64,000 nucleotides of DNA, taken from the NCBI GenBank assembly GCA_026400355.1, contig JAPLPE010000019.1, positions 62,001 to 126,000 of the forward strand, read 5' to 3'. Under the pieces are notes generated by a model. The model ran no database searches, had not been told where the DNA came from, and saw only the letters and a list, made by a program, of their open reading frames with translations. Below, piece after piece: positions 24,747-33,313 of this stretch. Within the stretch, counting starts at the first letter, position 1; every line of letters starts with the position of its first letter. The stretch is from Rhodobacterales bacterium. GTDB lineage: Bacteria; Pseudomonadota; Alphaproteobacteria; Rhodobacterales; Rhodobacteraceae. The translations under genes and the position numbers were made by a program.

Positions 24747-25961
24747 TTACTTGACTTCAGCCAGTTCGACGCCGGCCTGGGTGACGAGTTCGTCAACCGT
24801 GCCTTCGCCGAGCATTGTGCCCTGCACCATGTTGGTGAACACGGCCTGCAGGTCCTTGAAGTTCTCGACCAGAGGCTCGGGCCCGCCGGTGGAGATGCCG
24901 GCCACGAACACCGGCCAAGGATCGGCCAGGTAATAGGGTTCGGCAATGCCCATCTTTTCGTACTGGAGGATCGGGGTCAGGCCCCAGGACGAGTCGAGGT
25001 CATACTGGGCCTGGCCCGAGGTCAGCGCCTTGGCAAGCTTGATCGCCATTTCTTCGTTGCCGGTGCCCTTGAACACGGCGAGCGAGTCCGTGATCAGGAT
25101 GGTACCCGAGGGTCCCGACGGGCCGTGCGGGATCGGAACGATCAGCTGGTTGATCTCAGCATTGTGCTGACCCTTACCCCAGGGGCCGGTCACGTACATG
25201 GCGATCTGGCCATCGTTGAACAGGTCCTTCATCTGGTCGCGTTCCCACTCGGTGGGGCCGGACTGCATGTAGGGCAGCAGGTCTGCGTAAAGCTGGAGCG
25301 TTTCGCGGGTCTGCTGGCTGTCGATCGCGGGATTGCCGTCGGCGTCGAACACGACACCGCCGTTAGAGTACAGGAAGTCGAGGAACATGTGCATCGTGTT
25401 GTCGAAATCCTTGCCGGCGATGCCGATGCCTGCGGCGTCGGTATTGTCGGTCACGGTTTTCGCGAGTGCGATCATTTCTTCCCAGGTTGCGGGTGCTACG
25501 CATTCGGCACCGGCGGCTTCAACCACGTTGCAGTTGATGTAGAGCGCCTTGGTCGAGAAAGCATGCGGGATGCCCCAGTACTGGCCACCGACGGTGACGG
25601 TCTTGAGAACGCCCGGCTGGTAGAGGGCTTCTTCTTCCGGGGCGAAGGTCACGGGGACGATCAGATCATTGTTGGCAAGCTGGCGGAGCGTGCGCGAGCC
25701 CATGTAGGCCACATCGACCGGGTCGCCGGCAGCAGCGAGCTGCATCGACTTGTCCTGGCAGGTGCCCCAGGGAACAGCTTCCATGTTCACGGTGACGCCG
25801 GGGTTGTCGATCTGGAACTGGTCGATGACAGCCTGGTCGGCGGGGCGCACTTCGCCGCCGCACATGATGAACTGGAGTTCGATTGCATCCTGGGCCATCG
25901 CGCCAAGTGCCGAACCGCAGAGCATTGCCGCACTGAGGGTCAGGGTCTTGAGTTGGGTCAT
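24747..25961 (-). CDS. Extracellular sugar-binding protein of an ABC importer (CUT1 family)
   Basis: 404 residues with signal peptide MTQLKTLTLSAAMLCGSALGAMA. The mature protein has the cluster B/family 1 solute-binding fold: LQFIMCGGEVRPADQAVIDQFQIDNPGV, AAAGDPVDVAYMGSRTLRQLA, GQYWGIPHAFSTKALYINCN, FNDGQIAMYVTGPWG and SGTILITDSLAVFKGTGN. It would capture amino-sugar oligosaccharides (for example chitobiose) in the periplasm for the two permeases. Cysteines in CGG, WGTC, INCN and AECV may form disulfides. The ligand is inferred from the operon only. Confidence 0.88.
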   Translation of the reverse strand: MTQLKTLTLSAAMLCGSALGAMAQDAIELQFIMCGGEVRPADQAVIDQFQIDNPGVTVNMEAVPWGTCQDKSMQLAAAGDPVDVAYMGSRTLRQLANNDLIVPVTFAPEEEALYQPGVLKTVTVGGQYWGIPHAFSTKALYINCNVVEAAGAECVAPATWEEMIALAKTVTDNTDAAGIGIAGKDFDNTMHMFLDFLYSNGGVVFDADGNPAIDSQQTRETLQLYADLLPYMQSGPTEWERDQMKDLFNDGQIAMYVTGPWGKGQHNAEINQLIVPIPHGPSGPSGTILITDSLAVFKGTGNEEMAIKLAKALTSGQAQYDLDSSWGLTPILQYEKMGIAEPYYLADPWPVFVAGISTGGPEPLVENFKDLQAVFTNMVQGTMLGEGTVDELVTQAGVELAEVK

Positions 25962-26021
25962 TCTGGGTAGTCTCCCTTTGGTTAAACTTGTTTCACGTCC
26001 GGACGCGTGTTTGGCACGCGT

Positions 26022-26867
26022 TCACTCTTTCACCGCGCCGGCGGTGAGACCCGCGACGAGGTATTTCTGAAGCAGGAGGAAGAAGAGCATGACGGGCAGG
26101 ACGCCTGTCAGGGCGGCGGCCATCATCTGGTTCCAGGTGACATCCTGATAGCCGATGAATTCGAACAGACCGGCGGGGAGCGGCTGAAGCTCGCGCTGGT
26201 TGTTGAAGGTGATGGCGAAGAGGAACTGCTGGGCATAGGCGCCGATGAACACTGAGGTCGCCACCACGATCAGGCCCGGCACTGCAAGCGGCAGCACGAC
26301 GCGACGCAGCGTGTACATGCGGGAGGCGCCGTCGACGTATGCGGCCTCTTCAAGTTCTTTGGGGATCTTTTCAAGGTAGGACCGCAGGAGCCAGATGCCC
26401 GTGGGGATGAGGAAGGCCACGCCGGGGATGATCATCGCCCAGTAGGAATTCAGGAGGCCCAGGGTGCGCATCACGCGGTAGAGCGGGATCAGAAGCACGG
26501 CTCCGGTGAACATGTTCACGGCAAGGAAGAGGCCAAGCGAGAGCGATTTGAACGGGAAGTCGAGCCGGGCGTAGGAATAGGCGGCGGGGACGACGACGAC
26601 CATGGTCATGATCGTCACGGCGGTCGCGATGAAGATCGAGTTCAGGATGTAGCGGCCAAGCAGCGGGACGGTCACCCACATATCGCGGTAAGCCTGAAAG
26701 CTGAAGTCGTTCGACCACCAGGTGAAATCGGCGGTCATCAGGTGATCGAGCGGGCGCAGCGAGACGCGGAACATCTCGATGAACGGGAGCAGCACGAACA
26801 GCAGGAAGATGAAGATTCCTATGTAGATGCCGATCTTTTGCAGCAGGGAATAGCGGTCCATCAGCAT
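26022..26867 (-). CDS. Carbohydrate ABC transporter permease (MalG type)
   Basis: 281 residues, six predicted membrane helices. The EAA motif EEAAYVDGASRMYTLRRVVLPLAVPGL in the cytoplasmic loop contacts the ATPase. The N-terminal LFVLLPFIEMFRVSLRP and the C-terminal LQKYLVAGLTAGAVKE ending are standard for the MalG-type subunit. It starts 1 bp after the other permease's stop, so the two are probably co-translated. Confidence 0.9.
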   Translation of the reverse strand: MLMDRYSLLQKIGIYIGIFIFLLFVLLPFIEMFRVSLRPLDHLMTADFTWWSNDFSFQAYRDMWVTVPLLGRYILNSIFIATAVTIMTMVVVVPAAYSYARLDFPFKSLSLGLFLAVNMFTGAVLLIPLYRVMRTLGLLNSYWAMIIPGVAFLIPTGIWLLRSYLEKIPKELEEAAYVDGASRMYTLRRVVLPLAVPGLIVVATSVFIGAYAQQFLFAITFNNQRELQPLPAGLFEFIGYQDVTWNQMMAAALTGVLPVMLFFLLLQKYLVAGLTAGAVKE

Positions 26868-26868
26868 G

Positions 26869-27801
26869 TCATTTGGCCCCGTAACGCTTGTTCACCTTGT
26901 TCAGGAAGAACAGGTAGAAGAGGGAGAAGATCGCGAGCAGGATCACGATGACCACAGCGCGAGCGGCGCCTTCGCCGAAACGCTGGGACGAGATGGCGAC
27001 CTTGTAGGTGTCGATGATGAGTGTCGTGGTCGCACCGCGCGGGCCGCCTTCGGTCAGGATCCAGATGATTTCGAAGGAGTTGAAGGTCCAGATCGCGGAG
27101 AGGAGCGCCATCGAGACGATCACGGGCATGATTTGCGGGATCGTGATGCGGCGGAAGCGGTACCAGCGCCCTGCCCCGTCGACCCAGGCGGCCTCATAGA
27201 GGTCGCGGCTGACGCCTTGCATGGCAGCGAGGAAGAAGAGGGTGACCATCGGCGTTCCGACCCAGACGTCGGTCACGACGGCGGAGTAGAAGGCGGAGGT
27301 TTTCGTCGCCAGAAGGGCCACGCGATCCTCGACCAGGCCGAGGTTCTGGAGCACGCCCGAGATCAGGCCGAAGTAGCCGTTGTAGAGCCATTTCCAGCCG
27401 ATGACACCGATGGCGATGGGAATGACCCAGGGCGGCATCACGAGGACGCGGAACAGCGCCTTGCCCGGCACGGCAGCATTGAGCAGCGAGGCACCGATCA
27501 AGCCCATCACCAGCTTGAGGATGACCGAAAGGAACATCCAGTAGAAGGTGCGCCAGACGATGTCGTAGAATTTCGGGTCGGAAAACAGTTCGGCATAGTT
27601 GGCCCAACCAATCCAGTTTTCGCCGCCAAGATCGGCATCAGTGAAAGACAGGCGGATCGTTTCGACCAGAGGCCAGGCGACGATGAAGCCGATGAAGACG
27701 ATGGCAGGTGCGATCAGAAGCCAGGCAAAAAGGCTTTCGGACATGGGTGTCCGGGTGCTTCTTTCAGCACGCGCCGAAGCGTCGGCAGAAATGTCAGCCA
27801 T
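26869..27801 (-). CDS. Carbohydrate ABC transporter permease (MalF type)
   Basis: 310 residues and six predicted helices, beginning after a ~20-residue cytoplasmic N-terminus (SLFAWLLIAPAIVFIGFIVA). The EAA loop reads DLYEAAWVDGAGRWYRFRRITIPQIMPVI. WTFNSFEIIWILTEGGP is the typical signature late in MalF-type sugar permeases. First gene of the amino-sugar operon; its start faces the GntR regulator across a 283-bp control region. Confidence 0.9.
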   Translation of the reverse strand: MADISADASARAERSTRTPMSESLFAWLLIAPAIVFIGFIVAWPLVETIRLSFTDADLGGENWIGWANYAELFSDPKFYDIVWRTFYWMFLSVILKLVMGLIGASLLNAAVPGKALFRVLVMPPWVIPIAIGVIGWKWLYNGYFGLISGVLQNLGLVEDRVALLATKTSAFYSAVVTDVWVGTPMVTLFFLAAMQGVSRDLYEAAWVDGAGRWYRFRRITIPQIMPVIVSMALLSAIWTFNSFEIIWILTEGGPRGATTTLIIDTYKVAISSQRFGEGAARAVVIVILLAIFSLFYLFFLNKVNKRYGAK

Positions 27802-27879
27802 CCGCGTCCCCCGTTGAGAGCGTCGTTCCCCGTCGTCTGTTTCCGCGTCCCGGCGGACAGCGAATCTCTTGTCGGGGGG

Positions 27880-28030
27880 ATCATACCAAAGCTGGATTAT
27901 TTTGCTACCAATATAATACCACTTTCACAAGAAAAGTGCATAGGCTCTGATTATCCAGCAGAATATGACGGTGGTGATGAATCTCTTTCCGCATTGGTCT
28001 GACATTGGTATTATATGTATGATACCAGAG
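27880..28030. promoter_or_regulatory. Divergent control region with TGGTAT/ATACCA operator half-sites
   Basis: An AT-rich stretch between the operon and the GntR gene contains TGGTAT (28006-28011) and ATACCA (28022-28027) as an inverted pair 10 bp apart, ATACCA at 27916-27921 with TACCA 10 bp before it, and another ATACCA at 27883-27888. The string TGGTATTATAT occurs once on each strand. NagQ/NagR-type GntR regulators of amino-sugar genes bind related TGGTAT..ATACCA palindromes, so these are candidate binding sites for the adjacent regulator, controlling both directions. Confidence 0.55.
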
Positions 28031-28084
28031 AATCAGGCCCTCGATGCAGCGGCCTGCGGGTGAACCGACCCGGGGGAGGTCGTT

Positions 28085-28867
28085 ATGGAGGGGCCGCGGA
28101 ACAACGGGCCAGAGGGCGATTCGATTTATGCTGCTGCCGCGTGGTTCCGCGACGGGCGCGGGCCGCGCTATGTGCAGTTGTACCGGCATCTGGCGTCGGC
28201 GATCAGTTCCGGCCGGCTGGAGGCGGATACGCAGTTGCCGCCGGAGCGTGATCTGGCGGAGCTCGCGGATGTGAGCCGTGTGACCGTACGAAAGGCGGTG
28301 GCAGAGCTGGTGGCCGACGGACTGTTGGAACAACGGCGCGGGGCGGGGTCGTTCGTGCGGGCGCAGGCGCCCAAGCTTGAACATCCGTTGTCGCGGCTGA
28401 CATCATTCACGGAATACATGCTGGCGCGCGGGAAAGCGTCGACAAGTCAGGTGCTGACGCGGGGACTGTTCTTCCCTACGCCGGAGGAGGCGATGGCGCT
28501 GGGAATTTCGGGCGGGCAAGTGGCGCGGATCGAACGGCTGCGGAGCGCGGATGGCACACCGATGGCGATCGAGCGATCGTCCCTGCCGGTGGATATCCTG
28601 CCCTACCCGGAGCGGGTGGAGACATCGCTTTACACTGTGCTGCGGGATCAGGGGGGTGCGCCGACGCGGGCGATCCAGCGAATCACGGCCATCAACCTGG
28701 CCCCGTCCGAGGCGCAGATGCTGAGCCTGCCCGATGGCGCGGCAGCGCTGCGGATCGACCGGACGGGATATCTGCCGTCTGGCCGGCCGATCGAATTCAC
28801 CCGGGGCGTCTATCGTTCCGACATTTATGACTTTGTGGCCGAGCTTCGGATGGAAGGGACGACATGA
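28085..28867 (+). CDS. GntR/HutC-family regulator with UTRA domain, NagR-like
   Basis: 260 residues. Winged-helix domain about residues 25-95: PRYVQLYRHLASAISSGRL, QLPPERDLAELADVSRVTVRKAVAELVADGLLEQRRGAGSFV. A UTRA effector domain follows (~105-255) with ARIERLRSADGTPMAIERS and IEFTRGVYRSDIYDF, the fold in NagR/DasR that senses GlcNAc-6-P or GlcN-6-P. Start ATG follows GGGAGG. Divergent from the transporter-catabolic operon and coupled by ATGA to the hexosaminidase gene, so it likely represses both until an aminosugar phosphate accumulates. Confidence 0.88.
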   Translation: MEGPRNNGPEGDSIYAAAAWFRDGRGPRYVQLYRHLASAISSGRLEADTQLPPERDLAELADVSRVTVRKAVAELVADGLLEQRRGAGSFVRAQAPKLEHPLSRLTSFTEYMLARGKASTSQVLTRGLFFPTPEEAMALGISGGQVARIERLRSADGTPMAIERSSLPVDILPYPERVETSLYTVLRDQGGAPTRAIQRITAINLAPSEAQMLSLPDGAAALRIDRTGYLPSGRPIEFTRGVYRSDIYDFVAELRMEGTT

Positions 28868-30696
28868 CACTGACATTTGATGCCGCGATCGAGGGCGACA
28901 CGATCCGGTGCACCATCGGAACGGACCGGGCGATGACGGCGCCGGTCTGGTGTTTTTCGCTGATGACGGTGGCGCGGGTGGTGTCGGGGGGGACGTTCCT
29001 GCGGCATCTGGCGGGGTACAACGAGGTGCAACTGCCCGATCTGGAGCCGGGCAAGCCGCATGAGGTGGTCATTGCACATCTGAACCCGGCCTATCGCATC
29101 TGGAACCGGGCGTGGCTGCCTTTGGGGAGTTATCTGCGGACCGAAGGGGCAGAGCCTGTGTCCCTGCCCGCCCTGCCCGGCGGCGTGGCCCCGGCGCAGA
29201 GGCGGGACCTGAAGCCCTATGACGGGCTGCGGCTGGTCCCGCGTCCGACGGACTGGGTGCCGGTGAATGGGATGCTAAAGGCCGGGACATTCATGGCCGA
29301 GGGCGAACCGCTCGAGGCTGCATCGGCCCTTGCCGAGCGGACGGGGCTGGGGCCGTTGCTGGGCGACACGGGAGTGCCGCTGGCGGTGCATCTTGATCCA
29401 ACGCAGCCACCTGAGGGTTATTTGCTGGAAATCACGCCGACGGGGGCAACGATAAGTGCGTCGGCCCGGGCGGGGATATTCTATGCGGCGGTGACGCTGA
29501 TCACGCTAAGGCAGACGCATGACGGGGCAATCCCCTGTGGCGTGATCACGGATGCGCCACGCTTCGGCTGGCGGGGGCAGCATCTGGACTGTTCGCGGCA
29601 CCATGTGGAGCCGCGTACCATCACGCGACTGATGGACCTGATGGCGTTGTTGAAGATGAACCGGTTTCACTGGCATTTCTCGGATGACGAGGCGTTCCGG
29701 CTTGAGGTCGATTGCTTTCCGGACCTGTGGCAGAAGACGGCCTACCGGGGCGAGGGGCTGCCGGTGCCGGGGGTATTCGGCGGCGGTATCCGGTCGGGGG
29801 GCAGCTATACCAAGGCGGTGGCGGCAGACCTGATCGCGCACGGGCAGGAAGTGGGGATCGAGATCCTGCCGGAGGTGGAGATCCCGGCCCATGCGTTTGC
29901 CGTGAACGCGGTGATCCCCGGCCTGCGCGACCCCGAGGATACGGGAACTGAGGTGAGCATTCAGGGCTATCCGCGCAATGCGATGAACCCGGCAATGCAG
30001 GCGACCTGGGATTTTCTCTTGCCGCTCACGAGCGAGGTAGCGGGGATGTTCCCGCTGGGCATCCTGCATCTGGGCTGCGACGAACTGGCACCCGGGACCT
30101 GGGACGGATCGCCAGCGGCTGATCGTCTGAAGGCGGAGCATGGGCTGGAAACGCGGGACGATCTTCAGGGCTGGATGATGGAGAAACTTGCCGCGCATCT
30201 GGCGGCGCAGGGCATCCGGCCTGCGGCCTGGGAAGAGGCAGCGAAGGGGAACAATGGTGGGCTGGGGCATGGTGCGCTGCTGTTTTCATGGACCGGACAA
30301 GGGCCGGGGGTAGCGGCGGCACGGGCGGGGTATGACGTGGTGATGTGCCCGGCGCAGCATGTCTATCTTGACATGGCGCACACCGATGATCCGGGCGACT
30401 GGGGTGCGGCCTGGGCCGCGCGGGTCGATCTGGCCGAGGTGCTGAACTGGTCACCTGTGCCCGAGGGGGCCGAGGATATTGCGCCCCGCGTCGCTGGGGT
30501 GCAGGCCACGTTCTGGGGCGAGTTCACGACCGAGGACCGGCAGATCGAGGCTCTGCTCGCGCCCCGCATTCTTGGCGTGGCGACGAAGGCCTGGGACAAG
30601 GCAGATGCGATGACCGGAGACGAATTGCGGCAACTCGCGCTGCACTATGGCCCCATCTTTGATGCAATGAATTGGGATTGGCACAAGGGTGCCTGA
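28864..30696 (+). CDS. Beta-N-acetylhexosaminidase, GH20
   Basis: 610 residues. A GH20b-like N-terminal domain is followed by the catalytic barrel: GWRGQHLDCSRHHVEP, LLKMNRFHWHFSDDEAFRLEVDCFP, and ILHLGCDELAPGTWDG, in which D406-E407 form the catalytic Asp-Glu pair of GH20 (substrate-assisted mechanism). The usual HxGGDE reads HLGCDE. There is no signal peptide (N-terminus MTLTFDAAIEGDTIRC), so the enzyme is probably cytoplasmic and would split imported chitobiose or other HexNAc disaccharides before the ROK kinase acts. Start overlaps the regulator's stop by 4 bp. Confidence 0.88.
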   Translation: MTLTFDAAIEGDTIRCTIGTDRAMTAPVWCFSLMTVARVVSGGTFLRHLAGYNEVQLPDLEPGKPHEVVIAHLNPAYRIWNRAWLPLGSYLRTEGAEPVSLPALPGGVAPAQRRDLKPYDGLRLVPRPTDWVPVNGMLKAGTFMAEGEPLEAASALAERTGLGPLLGDTGVPLAVHLDPTQPPEGYLLEITPTGATISASARAGIFYAAVTLITLRQTHDGAIPCGVITDAPRFGWRGQHLDCSRHHVEPRTITRLMDLMALLKMNRFHWHFSDDEAFRLEVDCFPDLWQKTAYRGEGLPVPGVFGGGIRSGGSYTKAVAADLIAHGQEVGIEILPEVEIPAHAFAVNAVIPGLRDPEDTGTEVSIQGYPRNAMNPAMQATWDFLLPLTSEVAGMFPLGILHLGCDELAPGTWDGSPAADRLKAEHGLETRDDLQGWMMEKLAAHLAAQGIRPAAWEEAAKGNNGGLGHGALLFSWTGQGPGVAAARAGYDVVMCPAQHVYLDMAHTDDPGDWGAAWAARVDLAEVLNWSPVPEGAEDIAPRVAGVQATFWGEFTTEDRQIEALLAPRILGVATKAWDKADAMTGDELRQLALHYGPIFDAMNWDWHKGA

Positions 30697-30914
30697 ACGC
30701 GCAGGGCTTGCCCCCTGCCCCCGCCCTCCTGTTACTTCCGGCGACACATGTCCCGGGGGGAGCTTCACCTGCGGGTGCAGCGCCCCCTTGGGACCGGCGA
30801 CCACTGCGCCCGGGTGCGCGACGACGGGCCTGCGGGCAAGGCCGGACTTGGCCTGCCGCGCGCTTCGCTTGATCGGCTGGAAACGCCATGCGATCCTCGC
30901 CTCGGGCTTGAGTC
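30697..30914. other. Intergenic stretch without a recognisable gene
   Basis: GC-rich, with pyrimidine/purine-rich blocks such as GGGCTTGCCCCCTGCCCC. Short open frames on both strands show no family resemblance. It separates the GH20 gene from the DMSP-lyase-like pseudogene and may hold the GH20 transcript end, but no clear terminator was found. Confidence 0.5.
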
Positions 30915-31531
30915 ATGCGGGCGACGAAAGCGATCCTGGTGAAAGATCTCTGTCGCGGTGCGGGTCGAACGGAAGGAATGCTGGACCAACGAAGGGCAGG
31001 CATTCTGCGGATGGCAGCAGAGGTCTATCACAGAAACAGGGTTTCTGAAGCCATTGACGCGGCGAGCCGCATCACGGCCCATGCGGAGGTCCACGAAAGT
31101 GAGAAACCCGTACCCGCGTCCCATGCGCACTTGCGGCCGGTGATGCGCACCCGGCCCTAGCCGCGTTCAGGGACTTGATCGACGACCTGCCCTGGGTCGA
31201 CAGCCCGAGCGCGCATGGCGCGGATGTCTTCCTCTTCGGATCCGGGGTGCTGAACCCCTGCGATTCCATGTCGTCGGGCCCGACCCTGCAAGGCCCCGAC
31301 ACCCTGTATCCCAGCCACCAGCACATGCCGGAGGAGCTTTGCTTCGTGCTGTCGGGAACTGCGGACTGGCAGAAGGGCACCGGGACACCCTTTGAACCAA
31401 AGCCGCCCTGGTCGTTCATCCATCATCGGCCAAACCAGCCACATGCCATGCAGACCGGCAACGCGCCGCTGTCGGCCATGTGGACGTGATCCGGCGATTC
31501 TGACCGCGAGACCTACCGGTTTCCGGACCAG
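30915..31531 (+). pseudogene. DMSP lyase-like cupin (DddQ/DddL family), frameshifted
   Basis: Two frames together read as one cupin. Upstream frame (from ATG 30915 or 30978): RMAAEVYHRNRVSEAIDAAS up to KPVPASHAHLRP. A one-base shift near 31135-31142 moves to DAHPALAAFRDLIDDLPW, then the cupin core YPSHQHMPEELCFVLSGTAD and HHRPNQPHAMQTG. The TGA at 31487-31489 probably replaces a Trp codon, because SGDSDRETYRF continues in frame after it. HxHxPEE and the late PNxxHAM segment fit the metal ligands of DMSP lyases; the usual Tyr after PEE+1 is Cys here. The functional family cleaves dimethylsulfoniopropionate to acrylate and dimethylsulfide. Convergent with hisG. Confidence 0.6.
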
Positions 31532-31535
31532 GCAC

Positions 31536-32225
31536 TCAGATCCCGAGCCTGTCCTCAAGCGCACGAAAGGCGGACTTGTCGGCGTCGGTCCAGAGGGCGG
31601 CGCTGGCCTTGAACAGAGTCGCCTGCGAAGCGTGGATCAGCCCGTCCGGCAACACCTTGAGCCCGTTGGCGCGGAGCGTTTCACCGGTCGAAGTGATGTC
31701 GGCAATCGCCTCGGCAGTTTCGTTCTTGACCGTACCTTCTGTAGCGCCCTGGCTGTCGACCAGCTGATAGTCTGCCACGCCGCGTGACTGGAGGAAGTCG
31801 CGGACAAGGCGATGATATTTTGTGGCAATCCGCAGACGGAAGCCGTGTTTGCGCCGGAAGGCGGCGGCGACGGCATCAAGGTCGTCGAGACTGTCGCAAT
31901 CCACCCAGTGCTGCGGCACGGCGATGACGAGATCGGCACCACCAAAGCCCAATTCGGCCAGCACCTTGAGCCTGCGGTCCCAGAGCGGTACCTTTTCCCG
32001 GACAAGATCGGAGCCGGTGACGCCCAGATGGATGCGGCCAGTGGCGAGGTCGAAGGGAATCTCGCCCGCCGACAGCAGCACCAGTTCGACCCCGTCAATC
32101 CCGTCGACCGCCCCGGCATAGTCGCGTTCGGACCCGGCCTTGCGCAGGCGGACACCGCGCGCGCCGAACCAGTCGAAGGTCTTTTCCATCAGCCGCCCCT
32201 TGGACGGCACGCCAAGCTTGATCAT
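31536..32225 (-). CDS. hisG: ATP phosphoribosyltransferase, short-form catalytic subunit
   Basis: 229 residues: the short HisG lacking the C-terminal regulatory domain. LGVPSKGRLMEKTFDWF, LATGRIHLGVTGSDLVREK, and DSQGATEGTVKNETAEAIADITSTGETLRANGLKVL (the PRPP-binding region near ADITSTG) are diagnostic. It catalyses the first step of histidine synthesis and needs HisZ, encoded immediately upstream; the two overlap by ATGA. Last gene of hisS-hisZ-hisG. Confidence 0.95.
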   Translation of the reverse strand: MIKLGVPSKGRLMEKTFDWFGARGVRLRKAGSERDYAGAVDGIDGVELVLLSAGEIPFDLATGRIHLGVTGSDLVREKVPLWDRRLKVLAELGFGGADLVIAVPQHWVDCDSLDDLDAVAAAFRRKHGFRLRIATKYHRLVRDFLQSRGVADYQLVDSQGATEGTVKNETAEAIADITSTGETLRANGLKVLPDGLIHASQATLFKASAALWTDADKSAFRALEDRLGI

Positions 32226-33313
32226 TTCGCCTCCCGGAGCCGGACCACGAGTTCCGGCCGGATCACGCCGCCTACGGCGGGCACAACCCTGCCCTGCCCG
32301 AGAACGCGGGTCAGCGCGTCGTAGCGGCCCCCGGTCGCCACAGGGGGCAGGTTGGCATGGCGGAGCGAGGAGAAGCCAAAGACGAAACCGTCGTAGTATT
32401 CGAGAGAGGTGCGGCCAAAGTTGCCTTCGAAATCAAGCGCCTCCACATCCACGCCCCGGGCCGCAAGGGCATCCGTCCGTTCGCCAAGACGGCGGACGGA
32501 CGGGATAATGGCGGGCATGTCGACCGAGATATCGCGAAGTTCGGAGAGGACATGGGGCAACGTTTCGCGCAGGCCGAGGATCGCGTCGATGAGGTCGATT
32601 TCCTCGGCCGAGATCGGCGGGGCGGCGGCGTCGATGCGCAGGTTTTCGATCCGCTCGGCCACTTCGGCACGGCTGCGCAGACCGATTTCCGGCCCGGCCG
32701 CGGCAAAGGGGTCGGCGGCAGAAAGCAGCGCCGTGCGGTGTGGGGGCGCGGGCAGTTTGCCCCCGAAACGGTCAAGGAGTGCGCGGAAACGGCGGGGGCG
32801 CCAGATGTGGCGGACGAGAGCGGCCTTGCGGAGCGGTGTGGTGCGCAGGCCGGCAACGGCGGCGACGAGGATGCCGATATCGCCCGTCGCAGCCTTGACT
32901 GGCAGATCGCCCAGTGCGGCTGCGATGGTGGCAAAGACCTCGGCATCGGCGGCGGCGCTGGCGCCGTCGAAGACCTCGAACCCGACCTGCAGGAATTCGT
33001 TGGGGCGGGTGTCGTCGGTTTCCTGCCGCCGGAACACCTCGCCCGCATAGGTATAGCGGGCGGGGTCGGCACCCGATTCCATGTGCATCTGCACGACCGG
33101 CACGGTGAAGTCGGGGCGCAGCATCATCTCGCCCCGCAGGGGATCGCCGGTGACATAGGCGCGGGCGCGGATATCCTCGCCATAAAGATCAAGGAGGATA
33201 TCGGCCGGCTGCAGGATCGCGGCATCGATCGGCACTGCGCCTGCGGCGATGAAATGGGCGGAAAGCCGCGCCGCCTCCGCCCGGGCGGCGGCCTTGGCGG
33301 TGGTGGGGATCAC
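32222..33313 (-). CDS. hisZ: ATP phosphoribosyltransferase regulatory subunit
   Basis: About 363 residues, a HisRS-like fold without aminoacylation residues: [45 protein letters not shown] (degenerate motif 2), and [42 protein letters not shown]. Start is the GTG at 33311-33313, which overlaps the hisS stop as GTGA. HisZ forms the hetero-octamer with short HisG and carries histidine feedback. Co-expression with hisS links histidine synthesis to charging. Confidence 0.93.
   Translation of the reverse strand: MIPTTAKAAARAEAARLSAHFIAAGAVPIDAAILQPADILLDLYGEDIRARAYVTGDPLRGEMMLRPDFTVPVVQMHMESGADPARYTYAGEVFRRQETDDTRPNEFLQVGFEVFDGASAAADAEVFATIAAALGDLPVKAATGDIGILVAAVAGLRTTPLRKAALVRHIWRPRRFRALLDRFGGKLPAPPHRTALLSAADPFAAAGPEIGLRSRAEVAERIENLRIDAAAPPISAEEIDLIDAILGLRETLPHVLSELRDISVDMPAIIPSVRRLGERTDALAARGVDVEALDFEGNFGRTSLEYYDGFVFGFSSLRHANLPPVATGGRYDALTRVLGQGRVVPAVGGVIRPELVVRLREAK

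Noticed and set aside
30524-31003. Minus-strand ORF of ~160 codons beyond the GH20 gene
   Set aside because: Arg/Pro-rich and without motifs; the region is either the end of the GH20 gene or intergenic.
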